The notes: generated from the letters alone by a model not told the origin. 64,000 bases of DNA from Mycocentrospora acerina (GCA_022701365.1 JAKUHH010000396.1:186001-250000), one strand, 5' to 3'. Positions 1 to 12,913 are shown, counted from the stretch's first letter. Numbers and translations: made by a program.

Positions 1-1062
1 TACAATGCGGTCCTTCTCGTCTAATCGATTTTGCTTATCCGACCAGGCATATCGCAGGTGATGTGTCGCTTTTGTGTAGTGATTCGACGCCCACGCCCGG
101 GCGAATGGCGTATCTGGCGCCTGGTGAGGTTCCAGACGATGTGAGTGCTGCGCAAGCTCGATGATTTTGAACTCCCCAGTGTTGGCTAGCACACCAAATG
201 TACCTCTCTTGGTCCCAGAGTAACGCAGACTCCAGATGGTTGCCGCTGGGCTATTTTCGACTATTGGCCGGAATTCCAAGACAGCCCCACTGGTCGCAGC
301 GTCATTAGAGCTCTGACGTTGCTTTACCATCCGCTGATCCCATACAGTCACAGTAGGGTCCCCAGAAGTTCCAGCTGACAGAAAGTAGTTCTCGTCTAGG
401 GGATCTATGGCGAGATTGTGTACTTGTCTGGTCTGAAACTGGGCAATACCTGAGGTGCTAGGATCTGGAAGGTGTGAGCACAAGTGATCTCTCTACAAGC
501 TGCAACATGAGAACCAACCTCGAAGATCGTAGATTCGCACATATTGTCTCGAAACACCTGCAATAAGGGTATCCGGCTGTCCAGAGAAGAACTTGATACT
601 CGAAATGGCCTCCGAACTCGCCAATTTCTTGAACGGCTCATCTTTGCTCGTAAATCTCGAGTCATTCAAGTCGTAGATATTCAAACACACATCATTTCTG
701 ACTCTGTCCAGTCCTGTAGCAAGGAGATTCTTGGCACTAAACGCAATCGTATTACATTTTCTCTGATGCTTGATTGGAAACGCATGTAGATGGTCGCTGT
801 CAGGCTTGTCGGGGTCAAGCTGCACAAGAACTGCTTCTCCAGATGCTGAACCTATTCCAACAATGCTAGAGTCTTTCTTGGACCAGTCGAAGGCTGTATA
901 GTTGGGGAGCTTATCGCGGATGCACAGCTGACTGTAGTTGACCTTGTTCTTGTCAAAGCTGTCGATTCGGCAAAGCCGTAACCGATTGCTGGCAACATCG
1001 ATGATCAGAAAGCGCGGGTCATGTTGTGTTGAATGGGGCGACCATCTGATGGCTGCTTCCAT
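1..1062 (-). CDS. WD40-repeat protein of the Mio/SEA4 (GATOR2/SEACAT) family, 3' end outside the window
   Basis: N-terminal part of a beta-propeller protein. Exon 1 is 1062-519, a 54-nt intron covers 518-465, and exon 2 runs from 464 off the left edge. The Met at 1062 is followed at once by the first propeller strand (AAIRWSPH). The stretch RKCNTIAFSAKNLLATGLDR and the strand endings IYDLRD and TVWDQRM resemble the N-terminal propeller of MIOS/Sea4. Known members belong to the SEACAT/GATOR2 complex at the vacuole or lysosome, which controls TORC1 in response to amino acids. The C-terminal zinc-binding part is not visible, so the assignment rests on the propeller alone. Another WD40 family remains possible. 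Confidence 0.8.
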
Positions 1063-1383
1063 GTTACTGGTCGATCACTTGCGATGCTGGTGTGGATGAG
1101 GGTCAGGGTCTTTGTGCATCTCATTGAGCGGAGAGCATTGGGAGGGATGATTCAAGCGTCCGACTCAGCGCAACCATGTCCCAATCAGGTTGGGAAGAGT
1201 CCAGCTACGGGCGCACAATGTGGAGAGTGAATGCGCGACGCGTGACATGGACGTCCAGGGCGGTGAGGCCAGCCGGCAGAATCAAGCCCCACTAAAACTT
1301 TGGATTCCAACGCTTGGACGGCATGCGCTTTTCTCCAACTCTCCAACATCGCACACCAAAACAACCCCCACGCACACACAACC
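1063..1383. promoter_or_regulatory. Divergent intergenic region between the Mio-like gene and EFG1
   Basis: This 321-bp gap separates two divergently transcribed genes and must hold both promoters. I see no defined motif, tRNA or extra coding frame in it. Confidence 0.5.
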
Positions 1384-2270
1384 ATGTCACAAAAACGCAA
1401 GCACTCGTCGGTTGCTGACCTCGAAGCCGCAAATCCCACCTCAACAAAGAAGCACCGTTCCTTCAAGCCTCGCAAGCCGCGCGCTGATGACGACGAGAGG
1501 ACCACCAGTGCAAGCGCGCTTAAGGGCCGGATACGCGACCTGAAGCGACTGCTCGCACACGTGGAACATGTTCCTAAGCACAAGATGTCAGCTGGTGCGC
1601 GGATAGAGCGCGAGAGAGAGCTCGAGGCGAGTGAGCACGAGTTGGCCGAGATGACGGCCAAGGCGCGCGAGGGCGAGTACCGCAGGAAGATGATTGGAAA
1701 GTACCACCAGGTGCGATTCTTTGGTAAGTTTGACACAAATTGCACAGTTGCGTAGGATGGAGGCTAACTAGAGTAGATCGCCAAAAGGCTTTGCGCATAC
1801 TCAAGCGCCTCAAGAAAGAGCTCTCGACGCTGGAAGATGCTTCACAGACAGCAGAACTGCAGCAGAAAATACACAATGCCGAAGTTGACGTTAGCTATGC
1901 TGTGTACTACCCGCTAACGAAACCCTACTCTTCGCTTTACCCCAAGACAAAGAGCGGCAAAGCGGAAGAGGCTGAAAGTGATGGGAGCGACACAAAGGAC
2001 AAGAGCAGTGATCAACCTGACGGTCCAAAGGGTGATGTGAACATGTGGAGGACAGTAGAGAAGGCTATGGAAGACGGTACGCTGGAGCAGCTGAGGCACA
2101 GCAAGGGCGAAGTGCCTGCGGCACCACCAAAGAAGGACTGGGCTGCAAAGACGAAGAAGAGCAAGGATGCTGAGAAGCAAAAGCGCGCCACCCAAGACCC
2201 CCAGGATACCTCGAAGCCTCCTGTGAGACGGGAAGCCGATGACGATAGTGACGGTGGTTTCTTCGAGTAG
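1384..2270 (+). CDS. EFG1: rRNA-processing protein EFG1
   Basis: Nucleolar factor for 18S rRNA maturation and small-subunit assembly. Exons are 1384-1723 and 1777-2270, with a 53-nt intron (GTAAGT donor, CTAAC branch, TAG acceptor), giving 277 aa. The N-terminus is basic with KKHR and KPRKPR nuclear-type stretches. The conserved core runs from about residue 45: LKGRIRDLKRLL, then a Glu/Arg-rich helix, then MIGKYHQVRFFDRQKALRIL spanning the splice junction, then the VSYAVYYP motif of the family. The C-terminus is charged, disordered and ends in an acidic DDDSDGGFFE tail. Length and motif order fit fungal EFG1. Confidence 0.92.
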
Positions 2271-2663
2271 GCTTAATGCCGAGGAACGAACAATGTGGAA
2301 TTCAATTTCGTTCGCATATATACCCACGACTCTTCAGTCGCTCGCGAATACAAAAGCCTCACACAATGCCTCTACTTTTCCACGCCGCAAGTCTCAAAAT
2401 CCCATTTACCCCTAATCTCTCCCAAAAAAAACCCTCACAGGATGCGCCTCAGTATTAAACACCCACGTATCCGCTCACCCCTCCTCACCAACATGCCATT
2501 CTCTGCCACCCATGTGCACTGCCCAGGCATATTTCAATGCCTCCGCAAGCCGATGACTCTCACGAAACCCCCCACATCTACCCCCGATTTCAGCCTCGAT
2601 GTCCCTCACGCTTGAAAACCCACTTTCTATACGACTCATAGCATTGATTGCCACAAAAGCACC

Positions 2664-3010
2664 TCACACCCACTCGCAATACTTGGTATCTCCCGTGGCG
2701 TGGTACGCATAGTAGTAATTTTTTAGAACCTCTGGCCTCAAGTTATATGCTGGATTCGTTTTGTAGAACGCGTTCGCTTGGAAGATGGAAGACTGGTCCG
2801 CCGGGACACACAACGGGCCCCATGGGAATGCCTTGGGACTGATTCGCGCAGCAGTGGAGGCATACGTTGCATAGTATGAATTCATTAGTTCCAACCTCAA
2901 ATTAACATAACGCGGGGCCTTGAGGAGCTGCCCGCCAGGGAGAAAGTCCCCACATTGTGCAGATAGAACACAGGTAAATTCACATGGTTCTCAGTGGTGG
3001 CAACTGCACC
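2664..3010 (-). pseudogene. Relic of a glycoside hydrolase family 47 alpha-mannosidase
   Basis: Read on the minus strand, the block carries two recognisable GH47 pieces in one frame: CGDFLPGGQLLKAPRYVNLR (the position of the family's CFxGGxxxLG segment) and, further on, YNLRPEVLKNYYYAYHATGD followed by KYCEWV, which matches the family's LRPExxESxxYxxRxTGDxxY segment. A stop directly follows KYCEWV, where real enzymes continue for a further domain part. Upstream, the frame breaks at about 2970 with an in-frame TGA, and farther upstream (3010-3500) the DNA is AT-rich with no convincing homology. I read it as a truncated, frameshifted C-terminal fragment. The AT enrichment fits repeat-induced point mutation, but that is inference. 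Confidence 0.65.
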
Positions 3011-3529
3011 GTGTAACACAAACTGGGTACCAATACCACACCTGCAATATTAAGTAGAGCGATGGAATTTTATGGCCTTTGACACTAATTTAAACTTCCT
3101 CGCTGAAGTTCTATTCATTCATAACATTGGACACATCAACATATATTATGACGAGTTTTGATGCAGTTAATCGGCCAGAAATATGCCACTGCAACGTCGA
3201 AGGATAGTTGGATAAGTTGTTCAAATCATAGAATAAATCCTGAAATAAATCTCTTGCCATGTTGTTAGGCTTGCTGTACAGAAATGTAGGAGCATTGCTC
3301 AGTGTCGAGTTTGATGGTTGAACATAGGGTGAGACCCATGCCGTATCTTCCACAGCGTCATCTCAACATGGATAAAGATCGATAGGTTCATTGTGATGTT
3401 AAGATCAGCCGAGATCGATACGTTTGGAATAAATTGTTTTGCCAGCAACCCTTGCTTATAAGTCCATAGAGGACGCATGATCTTCTATTCTGTCACGTCA
3501 CCACTCTCCTGAAAGCTACATGCGATTTA

Positions 3530-6356
3530 TCAGGCCGGCTCCGCCCAGTCAACCTGCTCTGTTACTGGACCTCCGTCTGCCGAGTATGTAATCTTGAGCC
3601 TGAGCTTCAGTCTGGGTGGTGGAGGCTGTGTATACGTCAGCAGGTGAATAACGAAATGGATAAAAAAACATGGCTTACCCCATTGACTGATGTTACTCTC
3701 ATCTGTTGAGTTGCCTCCTGTGCTGCCCCTAGCTCACTGGAGCTGATCGGTTGCAATTGCAATTTTTGACTCTTAGGCACCGCAGCCTGTAAGTTGACAC
3801 TAGACAGTTGAATGAAGCTTCCTGTGTTGCGGAACCGAGCGAGGAGTTGCACAGCGTTTGCATCGCGTTTCAACTGGAAGGCTATCTGAAGATCGTTCTT
3901 GTTGTATACTGGATGCGCGGTCGGACCAGAAGAAGCTGGTGGAGCAGAGCTTTGAGGTGGCGCTGACGACAAACCACCGAGGAGATCCATTGATGCTGCT
4001 TGTGGAGGTGGTCGGGCCTGTGTTGGAGCTGCAGAGCCGCTGGGACCGGCGTTGAAAAGATCCATGATGTTTGCAACATTGGATTGTGCTGGGGTAGGAG
4101 ATTGTGACGATGTTGAGGGTCCTCCGCCGCTGAGAATGTCGGCCAGGAGGTCCTGACTCCCAGTACCGTTTGATGTGCCGTTGGTGTCTGCGGGAACACC
4201 TGAGTCACCCATCAAGTCAAGTAGCAGGTCTTCAGTCGCGGCCTGTGCTGGTTTCTTCTTAATGATTCTGGACTGACGTTTCTTAGTCGCTTCACCAAGC
4301 ACTCGCTGCTCCTCCCGGATCTCAGGCGGTGGCATCTTCTCTAGAACACCCCTCCGAATCTGGTCATGCCCAAACAAATTTCCATACTCGACTGCACGCT
4401 GTTGGGTCTCAACGTCGAGATTCGTTCCGTATCTCTGCAATAGTCGTCGCAGACGTTCAATTTGGGCGGGCTCGCTTAACCGTGTTGTTAATTTAATGGA
4501 CGCTGTGATGATGTATTGTTGAACAATGAGCCCTGCATAACTGCTGTTAAGGATGGTTTCGAAGAGATCAACAATGTCGCTTTCCTTCACTTCCTTCACA
4601 AGCTCCTCCTCTTCGTACTGGCCTGCTTTTAGCAAAGCGTCCCCGTACTCTCCAATCACCCAAGAGCCGGCAAGCGTGAGGCCTTCTTGAGTGATATCGT
4701 CTTTCAAGGCAGCATAAAGCTTCTGTACAGAGTAGGTTTGAAGGTCCGGAGTCGTGGCAATCAATCGGACAAAAGAGGACAAAATCTGCTCCTTGACAAA
4801 AGCGCCAGCCTAAAAGTTTTGTCAGCATATCAGTGATTTTTCTGAGAACTGGGCTGCGTACGAGTTTCAAGACACGCAGCATCGTGTCGACATGCCATCT
4901 CTTGTTTGGAGCAAACCGATCAGCTGCAATACCAATCTGGGACGTCATGACAGGCTTGAACTCGTTGTCGGCAACCTCTAAGAAAGCAAGCAACTCTCGG
5001 ATCAAGACTCGCACGTTGCTCTCGTTAATTAATGTGAAGCTTAGGTCGAGTGCTCTCCGCCGAATACTGATATCGGGATCCCGTAGGCAGTCCAGAATGG
5101 TGTTTCGGTGCCGTTGAACGGCGTTTGGCTCCACCGCTACAACCTTGTTCAGGGTGTTAAGAGCGACGTATCTAATGTTGTTGTCTCTGTTCGACAAGAA
5201 CTTGCCAAGAATGTTGACGCCGAGCACTCGCAGGCCTGAGTCTGCCTCGATGTCAAGAATGGTAAGAACTGCCTCGTAAAGGATCGAGTTTCCAACGTTT
5301 TTCGTGGAATCAGTGTTCGTAGCAACCTGGAAAAGTTTAGCTTTGACTGGGGAGGGTCACGATGAATTGTGCTTACCTGCGCCAAGATATCGTTAATCTG
5401 CTCGCTGACTTGGACATCACCACGTCCAAGAACTCTAAGTAATTGCAGAATCTTGCACTGCAAGAACGGATCTGTAATACCAGTCACGTCGTGTTCGGGC
5501 GCATATCCAGACGACGAGAGTCCCTTTAGTATCTTGACCAGACTTGGAACAATTGGCTTGAAAGTGTCCTTGATGCCGTTCTCATCATCTTCCAACTCGT
5601 CCGCCTCGCAAAGGCTTGTGACCAAGGTGGTACCGCACAAGAGAACTCCATGGTTCCGATCTTGCAACAGCAACTTGGCCTTTTCCAGGAAGTGCTCCTG
5701 CAGATCAGGCACCTTTCTACATATCCTCATAGCGCAGAGTGCTGCCTTACGGCGTATGTACGGGTTCGCGCTTGACAGTATCGTCTCGACTTCCGGGAAC
5801 AGATCTCGAGCCATTTCGACGGAGGCAATATTTCCAAGGGTGCAGAGGGCCAAACCAACAATGTACTGGTTTGGGTGGTTCAGATCACTAAGGATGTCAG
5901 TATTGGGATTTCTGCATATTGATGCAGAAGCTCACTTCTTGAGCGAATTTGTGACAAGTGTCAACACCTCTTGGTTCTCGTCCAGCAGCAGCATGGTACC
6001 CAGGTAGCCCAGTCGCTTGTCCGCAAAGCGCGGGGAGGCCAGAAGCTTCAGACATTCTATCTGACCAAAATGTGTCCTCTCACCCAGGGTGAAAAGATAG
6101 AGGAGTTTGGCGACATTGTTTCTCCTGCTGACGTGTGAACATATGCCCCTCCAGCTGCGACCGCACAACCCACCTCGCATTCGAGTCGTGGCTCTCGGTC
6201 CTGAAGCTCGAACGGATCGCCGCACTCTCCTTCTGGACTACGGCACGCTCGTCTGCGATCGTCTTTGCGGCACGCACATTCCGAATGAATTGCTTCACTA
6301 GAATCTTTCAGCACATGTAAATAGCTGTCCGCGGTGCTTGGCGTACGAGTTGCCAT
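3530..6356 (-). CDS. APL4: AP-1 complex subunit gamma-1 (gamma-adaptin)
   Basis: Large subunit of the clathrin adaptor AP-1, acting at the trans-Golgi/endosome. Seven exons: 6356-6347, 6297-6174, 6124-5936, 5887-5377, 5326-4862, 4809-3679, 3625-3530; total 841 aa. The first exon is only 10 nt (MATL spans the junction), chosen because it restores the family N-terminus LKQFIRNVRAAKTIADERA. The trunk of HEAT-like helices includes CTLGNIASVEMARDLFPEVE and ADRFAPNKRWHVDTMLRVL. A Pro/Ser/Gly-rich hinge with repeated DLL-type clathrin-box-like motifs (DLLLDL, DLLADI, DLLGGL) follows. The C-terminal gamma-ear ends PPPPRLKLRLKITYS...WAEPA. It is divergent from the sterol acyltransferase gene. Confidence 0.95.
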
Positions 6357-6913
6357 TGCGGTGGCCTCTGGGACCCCACCCAACGAGTGCTTAAGGGGTC
6401 GATCGTACGGCGGTTCAAGGAAGTCGTAGGTAAGGTGATTGGTCGGTTGAAAAGCGCATTCGTACGGGGGGTTCGTTCGCTACGGTGCTGTCGCTGCTGG
6501 CTGGTGTTCGAGGAGTACGGTAAGGCTTATGCGGGCCAATGTTGTTCCAGGCTCGACCGCACCTTCCCTGCCCCAAAGAAGCTTAAGCCACATGACTCGT
6601 GTCCGCTGACGTAACCGGTTCCATCACCACGATCGTGGACCCTGAACAGGTGTCTGGGATGGAGCGCGGACATGATATGGGCTCGCGGCTTCAACACGTA
6701 CGCGCAAAAACGCGTATTCGTATCGGTCCCCTATCGCGTTCTAAGAACGGCTATATACCTGTTACATTGCACTGATCGCAGCGCTCAGAGCACATCTGAC
6801 ACAGCAAGTGACCCAGTCTAGTCGCTGATCCTAGGGCTGGGCTGGCCACATCTTTAATACTCGCCTCTGCCCCCGTTCCGTGACTCTAGCATGCGCAAAT
6901 ACATCTTCCCATA
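6357..6913. promoter_or_regulatory. Divergent promoter region APL4 / sterol O-acyltransferase
   Basis: This 557-bp gap lies between two divergent start codons. It shows no coding frame with family similarity and no RNA gene. I see no specific operator. Confidence 0.5.
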
Positions 6914-8814
6914 ATGGCCGAATCTACTTCTGTCGATGTCAACCCGCATAATGGGAATTACCAGTACCACGAACCGCGACCGCGTAAACCCACCAGAATA
7001 GACCTGCTCAAGCCACGACTAGATGATGAAGCCTTCCATCCAGATGGGACATTGAAAGACCCTGGGTCTGTTGTCTCAAGGTACATGTGCAACTTCTGCC
7101 ATACATAACTCACACTGACCCCCACAGCGGTCGAACAACTCCTATCCCTCCAGACGCCCCACCATCCGTTCAGGCATCCTCCTCTGCAAGACGTCAGATT
7201 CGAGCTCAGCAGAAGCAGCGCATGTTCCCCAGTATCGAATACATCGATCGTGTGTCGCACTTCGACCCAAACAGTGATTACCATGACTTTCGTGGGTTCT
7301 TCGTGTTGTTCTGGATTGGACTGGCCATAATGGTCATCACCAGCATGCTACGAAACTACAAGGAAACAGGGTACCCTCTGCAGATTAAGCAGTGGGACTT
7401 GTTCAAAGAGAAAATTTGGGAACTTGGTATGGTCGACGGTGCCATGGTTCTCAGCATTGCGCTGTCGCTTCCCTTGCAGAAGTTGCTCGTTCGTGGCACA
7501 CTGCGCTGGAATGTGCTTGGTATGACGATTCAAAGCGTGTACCAGGTGATTTGGCTTTTGTTTTGGGTCACGTATGCATGACCTCGAGTTCTCCTTGTTC
7601 CCTTCTGACGTTTGCAAAGATACCCTTTCGTTCGTGACTGGAGCTGGACTGCACAAGTCTATTTCACTCTCCATCTATTGGCAATCTTCATGAAGATGCA
7701 CTCATATGCGTGCGTATTCAGAGTAATTATCAGCTGGCAAAAAGTACTGACAGCATGAAGCTTCTACAATGGCCACCTCAGTGAAACTCTGCGTCGTCTG
7801 AACGACCTCGATACACCCGACAAAGCTAGCAAAGCGGCTGCCGTTCGCTACCCAAAAACTCGAACCCACCTACATGAGATTGTGCAATCACCTAACCAGA
7901 ACGAACCAGAGGGTGCCAATACCGAATATTTGCGCCAGCTCCGAGAAGATCTCGCATTCGAGCTCGCCTCATCTCTAGGGCACGTCTCGTATCCCGGAAA
8001 CCTCACACTGTACAACTTCATCGATTTCGTCTTTTGTCCCACTCTCTGCTACGAACTTGAATACCCTCGTACCCCAAGAATCCGATGGATGGAGCTTTTT
8101 TATAAAACCCTTGCTGTGTTTGGGTGCATCTTCCTCATGGTTATTGTAGCAGAAGAGTTCATTCTCCCAGTTTTGGGTGAATCTGCAGTTCAGATGCAGA
8201 ACGCAAGGACTGCACTGGAGTTTGGTCTTGTCTTGGGCGAAACGATCGGTCGCTTGCTTTTCCCTTTTATGATTACCTTCCTGCTTGTCTTCCTCGTCAT
8301 CTTCGAGTATGTATTGGGCGCATTCGCGGAGATTACACGTAAGTATGCAAACTTTAGCGGCAGACATGCAGTTGCTAATAAAAGATTAGGCTTCGCGGAT
8401 CGTCAATTCTATGCAGACTGGTGGAACAGCTGTGACTGGCTTGAATTCTCACGCGAGTGGAATAAGCCCGTCCATCACTTCTTCCGTCGACACGTGTATT
8501 CAGCATCTAAGAATCATATGTCGCGTCCTGTTGCGACCACCCTGACTTTCCTCATCTCCGCTCTTGCGCATGAACTGGTTATGGGATGCATTACGAGGAA
8601 GTTTAGAGGCTACGGGTTCGTCGCAATGATGCTTCAGGGGCCAATTGTCTTGGTACAGAGGAGCAAGTGGGTCAGGGGACGGACGTTACTAAACAACGTT
8701 TTGTTCTGGTGCAGTATGATTCTGGGGCTCAGTTCAGTAAGTGGATCGTTTTCATATCTTGCACTAACACAAACTAACAGCCGACAGATGTGCGCGTTGT
8801 ATGTCCTAGTATAA
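6914..8814 (+). CDS. ARE2: Sterol O-acyltransferase (ACAT/ARE family, MBOAT)
   Basis: ER membrane enzyme that esterifies ergosterol with fatty acyl-CoA for storage in lipid droplets. Exons: 6914-7080, 7128-7571, 7620-7709, 7761-8338, 8390-8736, 8788-8814; 550 aa. The N-terminus is cytosolic and hydrophilic, with multiple hydrophobic segments from about residue 100. The family signature FYADWWN is at 433-439 and the presumed catalytic His is H487 in SALAHELVMG. The last exon is only 27 nt (MCALYVLV); the acceptor at 8787 was preferred over the AG at 8780 because it gives the short aliphatic C-terminus usual for the family. It could be the ARE1 or the ARE2 type; one copy is seen here. Confidence 0.93.
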
Positions 8815-9724
8815 ATAGATAGTCGAGATGCATGCATCCCTTGCAGCACAGGTTTACTTTGGTGGCAGCGCGATTGCGAGATACCCTTCTCTTAGAGTAG
8901 ATATTTAATATACGTGGGGTTGTTTGAAAATTTTGACCCCAACGACGTGCTTAGAGAAGCCAGATGTTCGAGACTTTTGGTCGTATTCGTACGACCGTAC
9001 AGACACGCGTATCCGATTAGTCCGCAAGCGTGTATGTGCCCACGAGAATCTGCAAGCTGCTAGTTAGGAAGCAACTTTGTAAGGACACATTCTCTTGTCA
9101 GCATAGATCTGACAAATGCCTGTGCTGTCCATAGTAATGACCGAATAGCCCGAGATGACGCATGACAACCAATACGTGAAGGGTCCATTGTCGCAGCAAG
9201 GACCCCTCGCCTCGAAGCATGGAAGCGACCCCACGAACAAGGGCGACAGGGATGACGTCGCAGACGGACAATGAATCGCGACATTAACACGACTATGCAC
9301 CCCATTCACAGCCCTGCATCTAGGGGGCAACCATCTTCTCTTGCGATCTGCTGACTTGTCATTGCATTTGCCTTTTCGCCTGATACCCAATACCCTTCTG
9401 CTCTGTTGCTTGCGCCGTGATTTCATCAATCGTCACCAGACTACACTACTACGGCACCGCGGATACCCAAACGGCCCAGTGACATCAACTTTCAGACGAC
9501 CGCAGACAGCCTATTCTGGCTTCTTCTAACACATATATTTCTCGTGTGCATATGTAGGCCCGCTTGCACCGTAACTTGAAACAGCGGTGGTACATCTTGC
9601 AGCGACATTGCAGGCCTGAACGCCTAGTAAACATACCATAGCACACGACAGAAGCTTCAGAAACAACCATAGAACCTAGAAAGCACAAACTCAGTCTCCC
9701 CCACTGCCCGCAAACCGGTACACC
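8815..9724. other. Intergenic region
   Basis: About 900 bp between two plus-strand genes. It holds the 3' end of the acyltransferase transcript (AT-rich around 8900) and the promoter of the DUF3074 gene. No RNA gene or convincing frame is seen. Confidence 0.5.
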
Positions 9725-11723
9725 ATGTCAGAGCTCCACGAGGCTCTCGAGTGTCTCCGCCCCAAGGAATTCGAAGACATTCCAACCGACAACCTCAAAG
9801 CGTTTCTCCCAGAGATCCTCGCAAATGCCGAGTTAATCGCCAATTCTGTTCCTCCGCCACCAAATGGCACGCCTTATGAGTCCTCCAAGCGCACCCGAAC
9901 AAACCCGCAACCCGCCCTCAACGCTGCGGATCTCACGATATCGAACGTGCGACGGCCACCACCGGCTCCGGAGCATGCGGCGCTGCAGAAGTCATGGGGC
10001 AAGCCACTGAAACTGGGGAATAAAGAGACAGCCACGGGGATGTGTGTGTTCAAAATGGCGGGGAATGACAGACATGGCGCCTGGTTTGCGCGGACTGGTG
10101 TGCACGAGGGTTTGGGATTCGCAAAGTGGAAACGCGCCATGCTAAGGGAGTTTCCTGAGAGCTTGGAGGTGCAAGGAGGGCCTGGAGAGGGGAATATAAG
10201 AGGGATTGGAGGTGACCAGAGACTGGAAGATATCACTGTGGATGGAATAGGAAAATTGGAGGGTAAGAATCAATTGCTATGTTGATTGAACTTTTTGAAA
10301 GGCTGACACTTGGACAGTATATCAATTGTCTGCGCAGTTTCCTGGCCCGACATCACCGCGAGAGTTTATTACATTGCTCATTACCTCTGATCAATGCCTT
10401 ACCCAAGCCTCGAAGGTTGGCGATACTATTCCAAGACACTTTATGGTTGTTTCCATCCCAGTGTCTCATCCAGAGGCGCCGGCTCGGCCTGGAATGGTTC
10501 GCGGGTTCTACGAGTCCATTGAGATGATCCGAGAAATACCTATGTCTGACGGAGGCGACGCGGAAACCAACCCAGTCGAGTGGACGATGGTCACGCGCAG
10601 CGATCCCGGGGGCGGCATACCGCGATTTATGGTCGAGAGAAACGTGCCCAGTAGTGTTGTACTAGATGCAGTCAAGTTTCTTGACTGGGCTTGTCCTAGA
10701 GACGACTTTGATCAAAAGGAAGATGAGAAACCAGCCGTAGCCAGCACAGACGGCAATGCGGAGGAAGGCCTTGATCGGCCGCGACATCTTTCAATAGCAG
10801 AGTCCAACGGCATCACTGCGGGTGTGGGGGTCAGCATTGCAGATAGACGTTCCAACTCACTCCGGCGGATATCACAGCATACAGTAGACGCCACTGACAA
10901 CACACAAGGAGGAGGCCTGATTGCTCAGTTCAGAGATGCCGTAGAAGCCTACGTACCGGATGCACTCAACCCCTTGCACCGCACTTATTCTAGTAGTTCT
11001 TCCTCGTCCTCCTCGTCAACAGACTCTTTCGCCTCAGCCGAAGATTTCACCATCGCACCGAAAAATGCACCAGAAGGTCTCCCCATCGACGACAGCATCC
11101 CCACACCCTCCCTACGCTCCGAAACGTCCTTTTCCGTCATCGTAGATGGAAGCCCCCAATCCAAGGAACTCGCCAAAATTGAAGAGAAAAAACTAGCCAT
11201 GCAAGAGAAGCTCGACGAAGCACGCGAAAAGCAAGACAAAGAGCTTGAAACAGGCAGCATGAAGAACCAAAAGGATCTTGAAAAAGCGACCGAGAAACAC
11301 CAAAAGGAGCTCAAGAAACAAGAAACAAAATTTGAAAAAGAGATACGCAAGCTCGAGGAACGGAGAGAAAAGGAGACGAGGAAACTGCTTGCGAAACAGC
11401 AGAAAGAAGCCGGAAAGAGCAAGCTTTTACAGACACAGCGCGAGCTTGCAGAGTTTAAGCAAAAGGCGGATCTGCTGGAGCAAGAGAACAAGCTGCTGAA
11501 GGAGCAGATTGGCGAGTTGCAAAGGGAGAATACAGCGCTAGTGGCGAGGATGGGGAAGAGTGAGCCGGGGAAGGAGATACTAAGGATAGTTCGGGAGGAG
11601 GATCTCTCTAAAAAGGGGAGGTTGAGGACCAATTCACGAGCGAGTTGGAGTTCGGGGGCTAGCGGCAAAGCTGTAGGAGGTGGCGGCGACGTGAAGTCTG
11701 GGACAGACGCAGTTGTTGGTTGA
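9725..11723 (+). CDS. DUF3074 (START-like) domain protein with C-terminal coiled coil
   Basis: Exons 9725-10262 and 10318-11723, with a 55-nt intron; 647 aa. The N-terminal third has the layout of fungal DUF3074 proteins: SWGKPLKLGNK, then VYQLSAQFPGPTSPREFITLLITSDQ, then GFYESIEMIREIP with VEWTMVTRSDPGG and IPRFMVERNVPSSVVLDAVKFLDW. This is a START/Bet v1-like lipid-binding fold by family inference. A Ser-rich linker (nine consecutive Ser codons near 10996) follows, then a long Lys/Glu coiled coil at about 475-610 and a Gly-rich tail. No catalytic residues are known. The ligand and role are unknown; a lipid-sensing or membrane-contact role would be a guess. Confidence 0.85.
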
Positions 11724-11896
11724 ATGGATTGACTACTTACTCGTGGGAACTGTGGGTTTCTTGGGTGTTCAATCTGGTTGGAGACTCTATACGTCTCCTC
11801 GCAGTCACGAAGTCGTAATTATGGAAATACACACATACCTCCTCTTCACAATGCTTACTATCCCATCTCCAAATTACACAACGCAGTACTACTATA

Positions 11897-12913
11897 CTAA
11901 ACCCTGCTTCTCCCTTCTTGGATCCCCCCCAAATTCCCCGCCAGCCACTCCTTGATCGCCTCGCTGTTCTCCGCCTGTACCGGATAATGATGTCCCATAT
12001 CCCACTCCACGACCTCACTCTTCCCCTCGCCAACCTCATAATTCCCCTCAATGAGACCCTTACCCGCCCAGTGCCACTCGTCCTTCTCCCCCTGCACATG
12101 AAACACCGGGATGCGAATCCTCCTCTCGGCAATCTCCTTCTTCTCCTCGTCCGACAGCGCCTCGGCCGACGCAAGCAGCGCCGTCGCACTCTGCGGCACC
12201 AACGGCGGGGGATACGAGCCACACACGCTCAGGGCGAAAGAAAAATCCAACCATGCCGTCTCTTCATCGTTGGGCGCCACCGCACGGCGAATTTCCGTCC
12301 CCCTCAGCAGTCCCGCGACGACTTTGGTCCCCTGGCTGAATCCGATGAGGCCCACGGCTTTGCTCCCCCGTGCGTTTACCTCGCGCACCTTGTCGCGGAC
12401 TAGGCTCTCGATTTCGTTTGCTAGGATGGGGGTCGAGTTGCCGCGCTTCATGTTGTCGACGGTGATTTTCTCGTTGATGGGCAGCCAGCGCACGAACGGG
12501 CCGCAGCCGTCGAAGAAGGGGAGGACCCCCGGGCCGGCGGGGGAGGGGAAGGGGGCTTTGGGGAGAGACGGACGCGTTAGTACGCGTTGGTTGGTTGATT
12601 GATTGATTGATTATTTTTTTTCAAATCTTCAGAAGGAGAAAGATGGGAGGAAATGTAAAAGGAAGGACATGGGGAGGATAGATAAAGTATGGAGATGAAT
12701 GGGGAATGGGAAAATGGCTAATATCCTACCTTGCAAGCACTCGATTTCAAAATACGGCTTCAGCAGCCTCGCCAGACGCGCTAGCTGCACCATGTGGACG
12801 GTGGCATTGCTGCCTGAGCCGTGGAAGGCGAGGAGCGTGGGCTTGCTAGCGTTGCCAGACGAGTAGGAGGGTGGGCTGGGGGTCATGAATGTAGATGTTT
12901 CTTGGGCTGCCAT
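11897..12913 (-). CDS. FSH1-family serine hydrolase
   Basis: Small alpha/beta hydrolase of the FSH/OVCA2 group. Exons 12913-12730 and 12555-11897, separated by a 174-nt intron that contains a GATT microsatellite; 280 aa. An early LLAFHGSGSNA motif forms the oxyanion-hole region. The nucleophile elbow is GFSQG with Ser135, a likely catalytic Asp follows PVFHVQGEKDEW, and the His lies in DMGHHYP near the end. The middle region PGVLPFFDGCGPFVRW is typical of the fungal group. Substrate unknown: relatives include esterases and accessory hydrolases of polyketide pathways, but no synthase gene is near. It overlaps no neighbour. Confidence 0.9.
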
